The position numbers were made by a program, and so were the translations under genes. Shown here piece after piece: positions 16,456 to 25,318 of a DNA stretch of 64,000 nt. The DNA lies in contig CAYVOV010000015.1 of NCBI GenBank assembly GCA_964453525.1, positions 1-64,000 of the forward strand, written 5' to 3'. How positions within the stretch are numbered: the first letter of the stretch is position 1; the number at the start of each line of letters is the position of its first letter. Origin of the DNA: CAYVOV01 sp964453525. GTDB lineage: Bacteria; Chloroflexota; Dehalococcoidia; Dehalococcoidales; UBA2162. A model generated the notes under the pieces. The model was given only the letters and a program-made list of their open reading frames with translations, had not been told where the DNA came from and made no database searches.

Positions 16456-19101
16456 CTAACACTTTGTATACCCGCAGCTGTGGCAGACGAAGCAGCCTTC
16501 CTGGTAGGCAAGGAGACTGCCGCAGTCAGGGCACTGTCCGGCTACATTTATCGGCGGGTCGGAATCCTCCATGATGCTTGAAATATCCAGTTTTTCCTTT
16601 CCGTTATCCTCACCTGCCCCTTTGACGTGCTTTTCGAGGACGCTGGCGATTGCATCGGCGCAGGAGAGGATGGCCTTGCCCTGTTCCCAGGCGATTGACG
16701 GGCAGCGGATACCACGGAGCTGTTTGATTATGGACCTGATATCTATACCTGCTCTCAGTGCCACCGAAATAAGCCGGCCGATTGCCTCGAGCTGTGCCGA
16801 GGCGCAGCCGCCGCTCTTGCCCAGGGTAACGAAGACTTCGCATATACCGGCTTTGTCTGAACCTACTGTCACGTAGATGCCGCCGCAGCCGGTTGTTACT
16901 TCCTCTACAACCGCTGTGGTTACCCTGGGACGCTCTCTCGGGCTGATACTGGTTTGTTTATCCTCTTTTATCTCCACAGGTGCCGTGCTCAACGGCTGTA
17001 CCTCTCGGCTTTTATCCCGGTAAATTGTTATTCCCTTCAGTTCCTGTTCGTAAGCCATCAGGTATACACGGGCGATATCTTCCTGTGTAGCATCTTCGGG
17101 GAAGTTTACCGTTTTTGAAACTGCGTTATGAGTGGACTTCTGGAAAGCCGCCTGCATCCTGATGTGCCATTCGGGGTTTATCTCATGAGCGGTTACGAAC
17201 AGGCGTTTTATATCTTCAGGAATATTATCCATGGTATGAAGCTGGGTTCCGGTAGCAAGCTGCTGCATCAGCTCCTCGGAGTAGAAACCCCCGTCCCTGG
17301 CGGCTTGCTCAAAGAAGGGATTGACCTCTACCATCCGGGCGCCATCGAGAATGTTATGAATATAGCTGAGAGCAAAAAGAGGCTCGATGCCGCTTGAGCA
17401 GCCGGCAATTATGCTGAGAGTGCCGGTCGGAGCGATTGTTGTACAGGAAGCATTTCGCGGCCTGGGACCGTCCGGAACATCATAAATGCTACCTTTGAAG
17501 GCAGGGAAAACGCCGCGTTCCCCGGCAAGCTCTACCGAGGCTTTACCCGCTTCTTCATTGACGAACTGCATGATTTTCGAGGCAATTGCCGGTGCCTCCT
17601 CCGAGTTATAGGGAATCCCCATCTGAATCAGCATATCAGCAAATCCCATTACCCCCAGCCCGATTTTCCTTGTTTTTTTCGTCATTTCTTCGATTTCCGG
17701 CAATGGGAACTTATTCACGTCAATAACATTGTCGAGGAACCTGACCGCCGTCTTCACCGTTGCGGATAGTTTTTCGTAGTCAATCTCGGTTTTTCCGTTA
17801 ACCGTTTTCAGCATCCGGCTGAGGTTGATTGAGCCAAGGTTGCACGACTCGTAGGGAAGCAGAGGCTGCTCGCCGCAGGGATTTGTACTCTCTATCCTGC
17901 CGAGCTGCGGCGTGGGATTAAAATCATTTATCCGGTCAATGAAGACAATGCCGGGGTCGCCGGTTTTCCATGCCATCGCCACTATCTTATCGAATATCTC
18001 TCTGGCGTTAGCCCTGCTCTGTACCTCTCCGGTGTGGGGATTTATCAGGTTATATTCAGTGCCGGTTTTTACCGCCTCCATGAACTCATTTGTCACCGCT
18101 ACTGACAGGTTGAAGTTGGTCAGGACATCCAGATTTTCCTTGGCATTTATAAATTTCTCGATGTCCGGGTGGTTAACATTGAGGATTGCCATGTTAGCTC
18201 CGCGGCGAGTGCCTCCCTGCTTGATGACATCGGTAGCCGTATCAAAAGCCCTCATGAAGGAGACCGGGCCGCTGGCGACGCCGCCCGTTGAGCCGACTCT
18301 ATCGGTCTCGGGTCTTAATCTGGAGAAAGAAAAACCGGTCCCGCCGCCGCTTTTATGGATGAGTGCTGTATCCTTAATGGCTTCGAAAATAGACTCCATC
18401 GAATCTTCAACGGGGAGGACAAAGCAGGCGGATAGCTGTCCCAGTTCACGGCCGGCATTCATCAGGGTAGGGGAGTTCGGCAGAAATTCAAGGCCTGTCA
18501 TCATCCGGTAGAATTCCTCTTCCCAGAGACCGGTGTCCGCAGATTTATCGTAGGAAAGCTCGGCGGAGGCAATCGCCTTTGCCACGCGGTGGAACATCTC
18601 CTCCGGTGTTTCAATGATACTTCCCTGGCTGTCTTTCTTCAGGTACCTTCTTTCCAGGACCCGGAGGGCGTTTTCGGTAAGGATAGTATCTTGAGCAGGT
18701 TGAACTTCATGTTTAACCTGCGTTGTCTGCTCGGTCATCGGTCTTGCCTCCTTTTTCTTGCCGGCATGTTGTCTTTCTGTCTCAGGTGAGTAAGTTCTTT
18801 CCGTTTCAGACTCGGTTGTTTTAACCGGTTCATCAGCCTTCATAATTTCATTTACAATTGCCTGGATTTCGGCGCGGGTAGGCGGCGGTCTCCGTTTAAG
18901 CTGAGACCGGGGTACAAGTCCCTCCATTCCGGGCAGGGTCTGCGGCTGCTCGAGGCGTTCGATTACCCGGCTGGTCAGCTGCTCAATCTTGTCCTTGTCA
19001 CGCAGACCCATCGATTCGGCATCAGCGACCACTGCCTTTAAAATCTCGGTTCGGTTTAGCTCATTGCCGTTTCTTTTTTCTGATTGATTATCTTTGCTCA
19101 T
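16456..19101 (-). CDS. nrdJ: adenosylcobalamin-dependent (class II) ribonucleotide reductase
   Basis: 881 residues; makes deoxyribonucleotides using B12 as radical source. After a variable, charged N-terminal 120 residues comes the barrel: FLPNSPTLMNAGRELGQLSACFVLPV (first redox Cys), STNPCGEQPLLPYESCNLGSINL (radical Cys and NxCxE loop) and ASCTTIAPTGTLSIIAGCSSG. A TSCPD domain (TGCGGIYVTVG...GGCASAQLEAIGR) and a zinc ribbon (CPDCGSLL...CHSCGYTKC), the shuttle cysteines, finish it. It overlaps nrdR by 4 bp and shares its NrdR-controlled promoter. Confidence 0.97.
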   Translation of the reverse strand: MSKDNQSEKRNGNELNRTEILKAVVADAESMGLRDKDKIEQLTSRVIERLEQPQTLPGMEGLVPRSQLKRRPPPTRAEIQAIVNEIMKADEPVKTTESETERTYSPETERQHAGKKKEARPMTEQTTQVKHEVQPAQDTILTENALRVLERRYLKKDSQGSIIETPEEMFHRVAKAIASAELSYDKSADTGLWEEEFYRMMTGLEFLPNSPTLMNAGRELGQLSACFVLPVEDSMESIFEAIKDTALIHKSGGGTGFSFSRLRPETDRVGSTGGVASGPVSFMRAFDTATDVIKQGGTRRGANMAILNVNHPDIEKFINAKENLDVLTNFNLSVAVTNEFMEAVKTGTEYNLINPHTGEVQSRANAREIFDKIVAMAWKTGDPGIVFIDRINDFNPTPQLGRIESTNPCGEQPLLPYESCNLGSINLSRMLKTVNGKTEIDYEKLSATVKTAVRFLDNVIDVNKFPLPEIEEMTKKTRKIGLGVMGFADMLIQMGIPYNSEEAPAIASKIMQFVNEEAGKASVELAGERGVFPAFKGSIYDVPDGPRPRNASCTTIAPTGTLSIIAGCSSGIEPLFALSYIHNILDGARMVEVNPFFEQAARDGGFYSEELMQQLATGTQLHTMDNIPEDIKRLFVTAHEINPEWHIRMQAAFQKSTHNAVSKTVNFPEDATQEDIARVYLMAYEQELKGITIYRDKSREVQPLSTAPVEIKEDKQTSISPRERPRVTTAVVEEVTTGCGGIYVTVGSDKAGICEVFVTLGKSGGCASAQLEAIGRLISVALRAGIDIRSIIKQLRGIRCPSIAWEQGKAILSCADAIASVLEKHVKGAGEDNGKEKLDISSIMEDSDPPINVAGQCPDCGSLLAYQEGCFVCHSCGYTKC

Positions 19102-19637
19102 CTGCGTATCCTCTGGCGTTTACGGGGTGAAAAATTAAGTTCCTCCGGGGGCAGTAAAGGTAGCTGGTTTTTCGAAGGTGCCGGCTCCTTTTCATCGCTT
19201 ACCAGGTTATCTATCTCCCTTTTCAGGGCGGTGATATCGGTAAAGTCACGGTAGACGCTGGCAAACCGGATATAGGCAATATAATCGAGGTTTTTCAGTC
19301 TCTCCATTACCATATCACCGATTACGGTGCTCGGTATTTCCGCCCGGCTCTGGCTGTCAAGCTCGGCTTCAATGTCATCAGCCAGTTTATCGATTGTACC
19401 GGTCGGCAGGGGACGTTTTTCGCAGGCTTTACGGATGCCGATAAGAAGTTTATCCTTGTTAAATTCTTCACGCCGCTGGTCTTTTTTAATCACAAAGAGA
19501 CTTGCCGGCTGCAGTCGCTCATAGGTGGTGAAGCGGGAGTTGCAGCTCAGGCACTGGCGGCGACGGCGTATGCCATCGTTCACATCACGGGAGTCAATCA
19601 CTCTGGAATCATCATTTCCACAAAAAGGGCAATTCAT
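19098..19637 (-). CDS. nrdR: transcriptional repressor NrdR
   Basis: The 179-residue protein combines a zinc finger (MNCPFCGNDDSRVIDSR...RRRRQCLSCNSRFTTYER, two CxxC pairs) with an ATP-cone (FVIKKDQRREEFNKDKLLIGIRKACEKRPLP). It represses ribonucleotide reductase genes when dATP is high. The C-terminal 25 residues are a variable Pro/basic tail. It is first in the operon with nrdJ (4-bp overlap), and two NrdR boxes lie over its own promoter, so autoregulation is expected. Confidence 0.97.
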   Translation of the reverse strand: MNCPFCGNDDSRVIDSRDVNDGIRRRRQCLSCNSRFTTYERLQPASLFVIKKDQRREEFNKDKLLIGIRKACEKRPLPTGTIDKLADDIEAELDSQSRAEIPSTVIGDMVMERLKNLDYIAYIRFASVYRDFTDITALKREIDNLVSDEKEPAPSKNQLPLLPPEELNFSPRKRQRIRR

Positions 19638-19647
19638 AGGTAAACTC

Positions 19648-19700
19648 TACACTATATTGGAAAACAGATATACAATACCACAATATATAGTGCTTGTCAA
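19648..19700 (-). promoter_or_regulatory. nrdR-nrdJ promoter with two NrdR boxes
   Basis: On the minus strand, TTGACA (19695-19700) and TATTGT (19672-19677) are separated by 17 bp. A palindromic NrdR-type box, CACAATATATAGTG (19679-19692), fills the spacer. A second, half-conserved box, CACTATATTGGA (19650-19661), lies downstream with its centre 30 bp away, or about three helical turns. Paired boxes about 30 bp apart are the known NrdR operator layout. Confidence 0.85.
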
Positions 19701-19715
19701 GGTGTAATCAGTATA

Positions 19716-19892
19716 TTTTTATTCGGCTTTGGTTGGATGAAATATCCTCCTTTATTTTATCTGTTCCCACCCGCCGCCCTTCAGGGTGGGCCCCTTTAAA
19801 ACAGGCATATAATTATATGTTAATGTGGAGAACTGTTGGCGAGGGAGATGAAGGGGGAGGGCCTTTTATTCAAGCAAAACAGAATAGTACTT
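19716..19892. mobile_element. MITE-like element, copy B
   Basis: The left end ATTCGGCTTTGGTTG is related, inverted, to the right end CAAGCAAAACAGAATAGTAC. It includes the TATCTGTTCCCACCCGCCGC block seen in copies at about 24735 and 48000. No protein is encoded. The boundaries are approximate and no clear target duplication was found. Confidence 0.6.
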
Positions 19893-19931
19893 GATAATTC
19901 TACATACCCGTAAATTGTAAAAATTATATGG

Positions 19932-19978
19932 AAAAGCGAGAAGTCTTTAGCTTTTTTTGCATGCTAAAGACTCCTCGC
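19932..19978 (-). terminator. hairpin terminator downstream of ftsZ
   Basis: GCGAG-AAGTCTTTAGC pairs with GCTAAAGACT-CCTCGC across an 11-nt loop, leaving one mismatch. Read on the minus strand it is followed by CTTTTCC. It lies 70 bp beyond the ftsZ stop codon. Confidence 0.65.
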
Positions 19979-20049
19979 ACTCAGTTAAGTAACCCATACA
20001 AGTATTTTTCTGTATCAGCTCTATTCGATTGATTGATTCTCAGAGAATA

Positions 20050-21189
20050 CTACTGAGTAAGAGATTCCCAGCTTGATGATTTCTTGGTAGCTTTCACGGA
20101 AGGAGTTACCACCTGACGCCGGTGACTGAACAGCGGCCGGCGCAGGAAGGACGGAACATCTAACTCATCTTCACTCTTCTTTATACTATTCAGGAATTCA
20201 GATATATCCTCATCTTTGCTTATTCCGGCCAGACCTTCCTTGTTCAAGAAACCGGTGGCAATCAGGGTAATCTTTATATCCTTGTCCATGCTGGCATCGT
20301 GGGCTACACCGAAGATGATGTTGGCTTCCGGGTCAACCGCCTGTTTGATTACCTCGGCTGCTTCGTTGACTTCATACAGGGTAAGGCTGGTGCCACCGAC
20401 AACATTGAACAGTACTCCTTTTGAACCTGCAGCAGAAGCGTCCAGCAGGGGACTGGCCAGAGCTTCCTTGGCGGCATCAACCGCCCGGTTCTGACCCGAG
20501 CCTCTGCCGATGGACATCCAGGCTGGACCGGCATCTTTCATCACTGCCTTGACATCGGCGAAGTCGAGGTTGATAACCCCGGGAACGGTAATAACTTCGG
20601 ATATAGCCTGAACGCCGTGTCTTAGCACGTCATCTGCCATTTTGAAAGCGTTATCCACACCGGTTTTCTGGTCGCAGAGGTCAAGCAGACGGTCATTGGG
20701 GATGATAATCAGGGTATCAACCTTATCAAGTAGCTGTCTGACTCCTTCTTCCGCTACCTCGCAGCGGTGTGCTCCCTCGAAAGTGAATGGTTTGGTGACT
20801 ACGGCAATGGTGAGGGCGCCGCTCTGCTTGGCAATTTCGGCAACGACCGGAGCGGCTCCGGTTCCGGTACCGCCACCCATGCCGCTGGTGATGAATACCA
20901 TATCGGATCCCGAGGTAACTTCCTTAATATCGTCGCGGCTCTCCTCGGCTGCTTTCTGTCCCATACCGTGGTCTCCGCCGACACCAAGTCCACGGGTCAG
21001 TCTTTCTCCGAGCTGGACACGGATTGGGGCCTCGGTAAGTGCCATTGCCTGGGCATCAGTGTTCATGGCAATGAATTCCACGCCTTGAATCTCTTCCTGG
21101 ACCATACGGGTCACGGCGTTGCAGCCGCCACCTCCAAGGCCGATAACCTTTATCTTAGCTGGGCTAAGGGCGAAGCTTGATTTTGCCAT
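20050..21189 (-). CDS. ftsZ: cell division protein FtsZ
   Basis: A 379-residue tubulin-like GTPase that forms the division ring. It has the nucleotide loops IKVIGLGGGGCNAVTRM, MNTDAQAM, the tubulin signature GGGTGTGAAPVVAEIAK, and the T7 synergy loop VINLDFADVKAVM. The C-terminal conserved peptide is DELDVPSFLRR, followed by an unusual extra basic tail. A GGAGGAAAAG ribosome site precedes the ATG. It lies 37 bp downstream of ftsA, in the same operon. Confidence 0.97.
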   Translation of the reverse strand: MAKSSFALSPAKIKVIGLGGGGCNAVTRMVQEEIQGVEFIAMNTDAQAMALTEAPIRVQLGERLTRGLGVGGDHGMGQKAAEESRDDIKEVTSGSDMVFITSGMGGGTGTGAAPVVAEIAKQSGALTIAVVTKPFTFEGAHRCEVAEEGVRQLLDKVDTLIIIPNDRLLDLCDQKTGVDNAFKMADDVLRHGVQAISEVITVPGVINLDFADVKAVMKDAGPAWMSIGRGSGQNRAVDAAKEALASPLLDASAAGSKGVLFNVVGGTSLTLYEVNEAAEVIKQAVDPEANIIFGVAHDASMDKDIKITLIATGFLNKEGLAGISKDEDISEFLNSIKKSEDELDVPSFLRRPLFSHRRQVVTPSVKATKKSSSWESLTQ

Positions 21190-21226
21190 CTTTTCCTCCT
21201 TTCTTCACTGTATATTAGGTAACTGT

Positions 21227-22444
21227 CTAGCGGAACAATTTTCTAATCTGGGATGCCAGGTTTCGTAGATTGAAGCCCCACCGGCGGGTTTTCCAGTTCT
21301 GAGAACCTTCATTCTTTGCTCCCCAGATAAGAAGACCAACGCTTGTAGCATACGCCGGGTCACGAAGAGCATCATTGATACCAGAAATATTATCCGGTGT
21401 CCCCACTTTTACCGGGAGCCTCATAATCTCACGTCCGAGGGCGTCGATACCGGAAAGATTGGAACTGCCACCGGTAAGTACCAGTCCGGCAGGCACCAGT
21501 GATTCATATTCGGAGCGCGGCAGTTCGAGCAGAATAAGCCTGATGATTTCCTCAACTCGGGCCCGGAGAATATCATACATATCCTGATACGAGGCTCCGT
21601 GGCCATCTTCACTCAGCGGGCTTGTTGGTTCCGATGCGCCTTCATAGATTGACATGACACTGCCGTATCTTTTCTTCATTTCCTCGGCTACATCGAAGGG
21701 CAGTCCCAGGCCGATTGCTACGTCTCTGGTTAGCTGATAACCGGCTACTGGCAGGATAGCGGTATGCCAGATGCTACCATCCTTGAAGATAGCGATGTCT
21801 GTAGTGCCGCCGCCTATATCGGCGAGTATAATGCCCGCTTGCTTTTCGTCTTCAGTAAGTATTGCTTCACTGCTGGCTAACGGTTCAAGAACCAGGTCAT
21901 CAATATCAATACCGATGCCTCGAATACACTTCGCCAGATTCTGAATAGAAGCTACGGCAGCAGTGATAACATGAGTTTCCACATCAAGTCTGAAACCGTG
22001 CATTCCTACCGGGTTCTTTATTCCGGCCTGGCCATCAACGGCATAGCTCCTCGGAATAATGTGGAGCAGCTTTCTATCACTAGGGACCTTAACGCTCTGA
22101 GCGCATTGAAGCACTCTCTTCAGGTCATCCGGGCGTACCAGCCGGTCATTGCGGGTGATAGCCACCACTCCCTGGTTGTTCAGTGAGGTTACATGCCTGC
22201 CGGTAACACCGACATAAGCCGATTCTGCCTTATAGCCGCTGGCTTGCTCCGCTTTTTTAACTGATTCGCGGATTGACTCTCTGGCGTCATTGATGTTTAC
22301 CACCAGCCCCTTGTGTAATCCATTGGACGGGGTGATGCCCACGCCGGCTACTCGAATAGGGCTATGTTCGTCTACCTCGGCTATAACAGTGCATACCTTT
22401 GTCGTACCTACATCAATAGATACTAGAGTTTTTTGCTTGCTCAT
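21227..22444 (-). CDS. ftsA: cell division protein FtsA
   Basis: 405 residues of actin fold; tethers FtsZ to the membrane. The N-terminal phosphate loop is SIDVGTTKVC, the SHS2-containing 1C domain lies near residues 85-165, and the second phosphate motif is ILADIGGGTTDIAIF. LVLTGGSSNLSG completes the nucleotide pocket. The C-terminus WGFNLRNLASQIRKLFR is the expected amphipathic membrane-binding helix. AGGAGGGGA precedes the ATG. It directly precedes ftsZ. Confidence 0.96.
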   Translation of the reverse strand: MSKQKTLVSIDVGTTKVCTVIAEVDEHSPIRVAGVGITPSNGLHKGLVVNINDARESIRESVKKAEQASGYKAESAYVGVTGRHVTSLNNQGVVAITRNDRLVRPDDLKRVLQCAQSVKVPSDRKLLHIIPRSYAVDGQAGIKNPVGMHGFRLDVETHVITAAVASIQNLAKCIRGIGIDIDDLVLEPLASSEAILTEDEKQAGIILADIGGGTTDIAIFKDGSIWHTAILPVAGYQLTRDVAIGLGLPFDVAEEMKKRYGSVMSIYEGASEPTSPLSEDGHGASYQDMYDILRARVEEIIRLILLELPRSEYESLVPAGLVLTGGSSNLSGIDALGREIMRLPVKVGTPDNISGINDALRDPAYATSVGLLIWGAKNEGSQNWKTRRWGFNLRNLASQIRKLFR

Positions 22445-22604
22445 AAATCCCCTCCTTTTAAACTGGATTCTGCCATTTCTAATCTATATAAATTCTTCAC
22501 ATTTTGATTCCTCCCTTGAACAATCTTTAGTTTATTTTCAGTACCCGAAGGCTGTTATTTTTTCCAGAATGTTATCATTCGCAGGAGTGTGGATTATCCA
22601 ATGT

Positions 22605-23672
22605 TTAGGTGGTGAAGACCTGCCGTAGCTTTTTTAGCTGGGCCGGCTTCCTCCAGCCGTTACCACACGTTTGTATTTTCGCGGTGGAGCATAATTTTTC
22701 CACCATATCGTAGTGCTCTTCTTGGGGGATAATGCGTTCGGCCGCTCTCAATCTGGCACTCCGGCTACGTGGGTTACTTTCAACTTCCGCCGGGGAAGGG
22801 GTAATTACCCTTTTATTGACCAATCTCAGGCTGGCGGTATGTCCGCAAACACAGGTCGGTGTATTCGGGGGGCAGATGCAATCCTTTGATTCCTGTTTCA
22901 TAAACTGTTTTACGATGCGGTCTTCAAGAGAGTGGTAGCTGATAACAACCAGCTTGCCTTTATAGCCGAGCAGGTCGACTGCCTGTTGTAAAGTTGACTC
23001 AAGGTGTTCAAGCTCCTGGTTTACTGCTATGCGCAGAGCCTGAAAGGTCTTGGTGGCGGGGTGAATTTTTCCCCTTTTCGGACCGGCAGCTTGCTCTATA
23101 GTGTTTGCCAGTTCAAGGGTTGTCTTTATTGGACGTTCCTGGACGATGCGGTGGGCTATCCGCCGGCTGTGTCCTTCCTCACCGTATTCTTTTATCAGGT
23201 GGGCGAGGTCGGACTCGGGATAGCTGTTAATAATGTAGGCGGCGGTAAGTTCCTGGTTAAAGTTAAGCCGCATGTCCAGCGGGGCGCTACGCCGGAAACT
23301 GAAACCGCGAGTATCGCTTTCAAGCTGAAGAGAGGAAAGGCCGAGGTCGAGTAAAATGCCATGTACCGGTAAGAAGTCATGCTTGTAACAGATAGATTTT
23401 AAATTAACAAAGTTATCATTAATTAACAGAATTGAATTGCTATAAGGTCGAAGTCTTTGCCTTGTTACCTTTATGGCTTCTGGGTCAGCATCAATACCGA
23501 GTAGTTGGCCGGATGGTGAACTGTGTTCAAGAATAGCGGCGGCGTGTCCGCCGGTGCCGAGGGTGCAATCAATATAGCGGCCGCCTGGCTGTACTGCCAG
23601 GGCCTTGATAACTTCTTCAACCAGGACCGGTGTGTGGGTAGGAGTGGGTGCTAACATTGTTTGCCCCTTCAA
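22605..23672 (-). CDS. rsmH: 16S rRNA (cytosine1402-N4)-methyltransferase
   Basis: 355 residues. The family start HTPVLVEEVIKAL is followed by SAM motif I DCTLGTGGHAAAIL, FVNLKSICYKH, the HGILLDLGLSSLQLES segment, and VVISYHSLEDRIVKQFM. The C-terminal 40 residues (EEHYDMVEKL...) go beyond the usual family end. The ATG overlaps the mraZ stop (4 bp). It sits between mraZ and ftsA without ftsL or penicillin-binding genes in between. Confidence 0.96.
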   Translation of the reverse strand: MKGQTMLAPTPTHTPVLVEEVIKALAVQPGGRYIDCTLGTGGHAAAILEHSSPSGQLLGIDADPEAIKVTRQRLRPYSNSILLINDNFVNLKSICYKHDFLPVHGILLDLGLSSLQLESDTRGFSFRRSAPLDMRLNFNQELTAAYIINSYPESDLAHLIKEYGEEGHSRRIAHRIVQERPIKTTLELANTIEQAAGPKRGKIHPATKTFQALRIAVNQELEHLESTLQQAVDLLGYKGKLVVISYHSLEDRIVKQFMKQESKDCICPPNTPTCVCGHTASLRLVNKRVITPSPAEVESNPRSRSARLRAAERIIPQEEHYDMVEKLCSTAKIQTCGNGWRKPAQLKKLRQVFTT

Positions 23673-24097
23673 TGTCGCTCTTCTAAACTTTCGATAATCT
23701 GCCAGGCCTGTTGCTGGCTATTAGTTTTTTCTAATTCCCACTGCTCCTTGTTCCATAGCTCAAGGTAAGTATTGACTCCTGCGATTATTACCTCGTCCTC
23801 AATCCCGGCGTATTCCCTTAACGGTATCGGAAGAGCTATTCTACCCTGCTTATCAATATTCAGATTAAAGGCAGTGGCAAAGATTGCCCTGTTTAGTTTC
23901 CTTAGTTTGCTCGGTACTACCGTACCGCCTGTCAGTGCAGTTGCCAGCTTATTCCATTCGACGTTTGAGTAGGCAACGATGCAATTCTCCGGTCCGGCGG
24001 CAAGTACAACCCCTTCCTTCAGATCTCTTCTGAACTTTGGAGGAATGGGTATTCTACCCTTTTCGTCTATCTTGTATTCGAACTCGCCGAGAAACAT
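23669..24097 (-). CDS. mraZ: transcriptional regulator MraZ
   Basis: 142 residues; a ring-forming regulator with two AbrB-like half-domains, shown by the two signatures DEKGRIPIPPKFR (about residues 11-23) and DKQGRIALPIPLREYAG (about 82-98). MraZ controls the division cluster by binding tandem TGG-type repeats upstream; such repeats are at 24511-24560. Its ATG overlaps the last base of the preceding gene, so it is translationally coupled to it. Confidence 0.96.
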   Translation of the reverse strand: MFLGEFEYKIDEKGRIPIPPKFRRDLKEGVVLAAGPENCIVAYSNVEWNKLATALTGGTVVPSKLRKLNRAIFATAFNLNIDKQGRIALPIPLREYAGIEDEVIIAGVNTYLELWNKEQWELEKTNSQQQAWQIIESLEERH

Positions 24098-24480
24098 TAT
24101 TGTGTATCCTCTAAGTATTCCAGTATGTCTGCGGGTAATTGACTTAACGTTTCTTTTCCTTTGTCTGTCCCGGAAACGGTAAGTTTGAGTTTTTCTACCG
24201 GGGAAAAGGAATCGTAACTGTAAGCATATTCCTGAAGTAGACCTGCATTTAGAAGGTCTTCAAGGTCGCCCATGAGTGTGTCCGAGTAATTGAAATGTTT
24301 CGAGAAAGAATAGCCCAGTTGCAGCTTTTCTTGAAAATGACTGACGGATTTGTGAATGTCCTGTATGCTAATCTCTCTGCGTAGCGGGGAGAATAAAAAG
24401 ATAATACCCAGGAGCATTTCCTGCCTTCGAAGTTTCTCTATGTCCTGTCTCTGGTGTTTCCTGGTAGTTACTGTGCTCAT
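24097..24480 (-). CDS. unknown protein, first gene of the mraZ operon
   Basis: 127 residues, not recognised. The N-terminus is basic (RKHQRQDIEKLRRQE), followed by a helical region resembling a winged-helix layout: LLGIIFLFSPLRREISIQDIHKSVSHFQEKLQLGYSF, then DLEDLLNAGLLQEYAYSYD and LKLTVSGTDKGKETL. This is reminiscent of PadR/MarR-like proteins but has no firm match. It lies directly between the MraZ operator and mraZ (1-bp overlap), so it should be co-regulated with division genes. The position and coupling argue it is a real gene. Confidence 0.75.
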   Translation of the reverse strand: MSTVTTRKHQRQDIEKLRRQEMLLGIIFLFSPLRREISIQDIHKSVSHFQEKLQLGYSFSKHFNYSDTLMGDLEDLLNAGLLQEYAYSYDSFSPVEKLKLTVSGTDKGKETLSQLPADILEYLEDTQ

Positions 24481-24510
24481 GATTGTTTAGAATATCCTTA
24501 TACCCCTTAA

Positions 24511-24577
24511 AATTCACCACAATCCACCACAATTTACCAATATTTACCATTTTGCACCATAAATTTTTATTTGTCAA
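24511..24577 (-). promoter_or_regulatory. MraZ operator (five 10-bp repeats) and promoter
   Basis: On the minus strand TGGTG or TGGTA is repeated five times at an exact 10-bp period (24511-24560): TGGTGCAAAA, TGGTAAATAT, TGGTAAATTG, TGGTGGATTG, TGGTGAATTT. MraZ is known to bind tandem TGG(G/T)-type repeats with a 10-bp period. A TTGACA -35 lies immediately upstream (24572-24577), with a candidate CAAAAT -10 inside the first repeat, so bound MraZ would cover the promoter. Confidence 0.85.
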
Positions 24578-24724
24578 CCCCTTTTACATAATTTTTTTAA
24601 GATATTTTGTATGATTAGTCGTGGTTTTATCGGAGAAATATTTATTTCGGACTATATAAAAAGATAATGGTAAAAGAAATACATGTTATAAAAGATTCTT
24701 TTCTGTTGAATAAAGTGCTTCTCT

Positions 24725-25200
24725 TTTTTTAATATATCTATTCCCGCCCTCCGCCCTTAAGGAATCTAAAGAGGGGGGTACCCCCCTCTTTAGAAATCTC
24801 CCCCTGCCTGCCAAAATCTCCCGCTTACCATAGTCTCGATGAAATCAGGACGCAGGCAGGGCTTTTTCCCCCTCTCAAACAGCTCCCTGATTTATAATGC
24901 GAATATACACTCGTTTGAGAGGTGGAGAGAGCGTTGAGAGGGGGCGGAGCCCCCTCTATCTTTTGCACCCCTCTCCAGCTAGGATAAGTCTTGCCCTAAA
25001 AGTCGTATGTTCCTGTCACCCTGAGCTTGTCGAAGGGTCTCAGGGAGGAAGGGTATTACCTTGACTACCCCACCCTGAGATTCTTCGTCCGCCAGAGGCG
25101 GACTCCAGAATGACTTTTGAGGCAAGGCCGCCAGGATAACATTGCTTTCGTTTACAGTGGTTCTGGCTGGAGAGGGGCAAGGGATGAGGTAGTAAATATT
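24725..25200. repeat. composite non-coding repeat region (MITE-like copy C plus family 2)
   Basis: The region contains a perfect 30-bp palindrome (24765-24794, arms TCTAAAGAGGGGGG), an inverted pair CCCCCTCTCAAACA...TGTTTGAGAGG and a GGGGGCGGAGCCCCC palindrome, all shared with other elements in the window. The family 2 repeat (24988-25128, reverse of 5121-5288) is embedded. No protein-coding sequence is recognised. It fills the gap between the mraZ operator and trmD. Confidence 0.7.
24988..25128 (-). repeat. dispersed repeat, family 2, reverse copy
   Basis: The reverse complement reads GCCTTGCCTCAAAAGTCATT... to TTTTAGGGCAAGAC and aligns along its whole length with 5121-5288. Differences are mostly small indels in the middle. 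Confidence 0.8.
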
Positions 25201-25318
25201 AACCATGTAAATAAAACTGTGCTTTTTGGGAAAAAAAGGTTACAGGTATTGATTTGGACTATTGATTTTACGGAGCTTTCGTGCCTGACCGTATCTGTGA
25301 TAAAATGAAGGAGCGCTG

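Noticed and set aside
24765..24794. Perfect 30-bp palindrome as a terminator
   Set aside because: No gene ends nearby in either direction, and the same block occurs in another repeat copy; treated as part of the element.
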